From contig OZ007505.1 in assembly GCA_963931865.1 (NCBI GenBank), forward strand, positions 620,001 to 684,000: a DNA stretch of 64,000 nt. Reading direction: 5' to 3'. The DNA is from Axinella damicornis. Its lineage: Eukaryota > Porifera > Demospongiae > Axinellida > Axinellidae. A program made the translations under genes and the position numbers. Under the pieces are notes generated by a model. It did not search any database. It was not told where the DNA came from and saw only the letters and a program-made list of their open reading frames with translations. This document shows positions 63,256 through 64,000 of the stretch, in pieces (position 1 is the first letter of the stretch; each line of letters starts with the position of its first letter).

Positions 63256-64000
63256 AGCCTCACTCCCAGACCAGCGTTAGCCTCACCAGCGTTAGCCTCA
63301 GTCCCAGATCAGCGTTAGCCTCACCCCCAGACCAGCGTTAGCCTCACCCCCAGACCAGCGTTAGCCTCACCCCCAGACCAGCGTTAGCCTCACTCCCAGA
63401 CCAGCGTTAGCCTCACCCCCAGACCAGCGTTAGCCTCACCCCCAGACCAGCGTTAGCCTCACTCCCAGACCAGCGTTAGCCTCACCAGCGCTAGCCTCAG
63501 TCCCAGACCAGCGTTAGCCTCAGTCCCAGACCAGCGTTAGCCTCACTCCCAGACCAGCGTTAGCCTCAGTCCCAGACCAGCGTTAGCCTCACTCCCAGAC
63601 CAGCGTTAGCCTCAGTCCCAGACCCCCTCACTCCCAGACCAGCGTTAGCCTCAGCCCCAGACCAGCGTTAGCCTCAGTCCCAGACCAGCGTTAGCCTCAC
63701 TCCCAGACCAGCGTTAGCCTCACTCCCAGACCAGCGTTAGCCTCAGTTCCAGACAAGCGTTAGCCTCACTCCCAGACCAGCGTTAGCCTCAGTCCCAGAC
63801 CAGCGTTAGCCTGTCCCAGACCAGCGTTAGCCTCACTCCCAGACCAGCGTTAGCCTCAGTCCCAGACCAGCGTTAGCCTGAGTCCCAGACCAGCATGCCT
63901 TCTTCCCAGACCAGCGTTAGCCTGTCCCAGACCAGCGTCAGCTTCAGTCCCTGACCAGCATGTCTCCCTCCCAGACCAGCATGCCTTCTTCCCAGACCAG
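63256..64000. repeat. 22-23 bp minisatellite running to the window end
   Basis: About 33 units of gttagcctcactcccagacc plus agc, with C/T, G/C and truncated variants. The unit contains a diverged foldback terminus (TAGCCTC-x2-TCCCAG). The array continues past the window. Confidence 0.95.

Overview
This window is nuclear DNA from an animal. The genes are split by many short GT-AG introns, there are no operons, and the four well-preserved genes are animal orthologues: NSF, MCRS1, a DLK/LZK-type MAP3K and PLEKHA8/FAPP2. Single- and double-Ig membrane receptors, short intergenic spacers and abundant small foldback repeats would suit a sponge or another early-branching animal. That lineage call is inference; the sequence alone does not prove it.

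Layout. Positions 1-22,000 hold a minus-strand cluster of small receptor genes. Each starts with a short signal-peptide exon ending in phase 1, followed by phase-1 ectodomain exons. The members are a novel-ectodomain gene at about 587-1764, an Ig relic at 2305-2760, an intact two-Ig receptor at 3617-10059, a one-Ig receptor at 14250-15553 whose tail is cut by a small hairpin insertion, and a frameshifted paralogue at 20016-21518. The last two come from a tandem duplication (blocks about 13022-18370 and 19047-22905) that also copied the 3' end of NSF. Positions 22136-28786 (minus) carry a complete 25-exon NSF gene, and 29112-36548 (plus) a 12-exon MCRS1 gene; the two start codons face away from each other across about 325 bp. 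Positions 37618-45054 (plus) carry an 11-exon MAP3K12/13-type kinase and 46011-56575 (plus) a 14-exon PLEKHA8/FAPP2 gene with PH and GLTP domains. After 58,000 there is a poorly understood minus-strand gene and then repeats to the window edge. Exon limits were set by hand from splice consensus, and the reading phase closes in every one of the four conserved genes.

Repeats dominate the rest. One family of small foldback elements shares GCCTCGTTCCCAG ends and has 11-13 bp target duplications. There is a 2.16 kb spacerless palindrome, a set of roughly 0.7-1.5 kb TIR elements, a piggyBac-like TTAA element, two tRNA-derived SINE families and many minisatellites. Very long C/T-rich simple repeats sit directly upstream of 3' splice sites, almost always with the pyrimidine strand as the sense strand, so they look like runaway polypyrimidine tracts.

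The most notable observations are an ITAM-spaced tyrosine motif in the receptor tails, the foldback family with clean insertion footprints, the splice-site-linked pyrimidine expansions, the large palindrome inside a receptor intron, and a transposon that landed ten bases inside a receptor exon.
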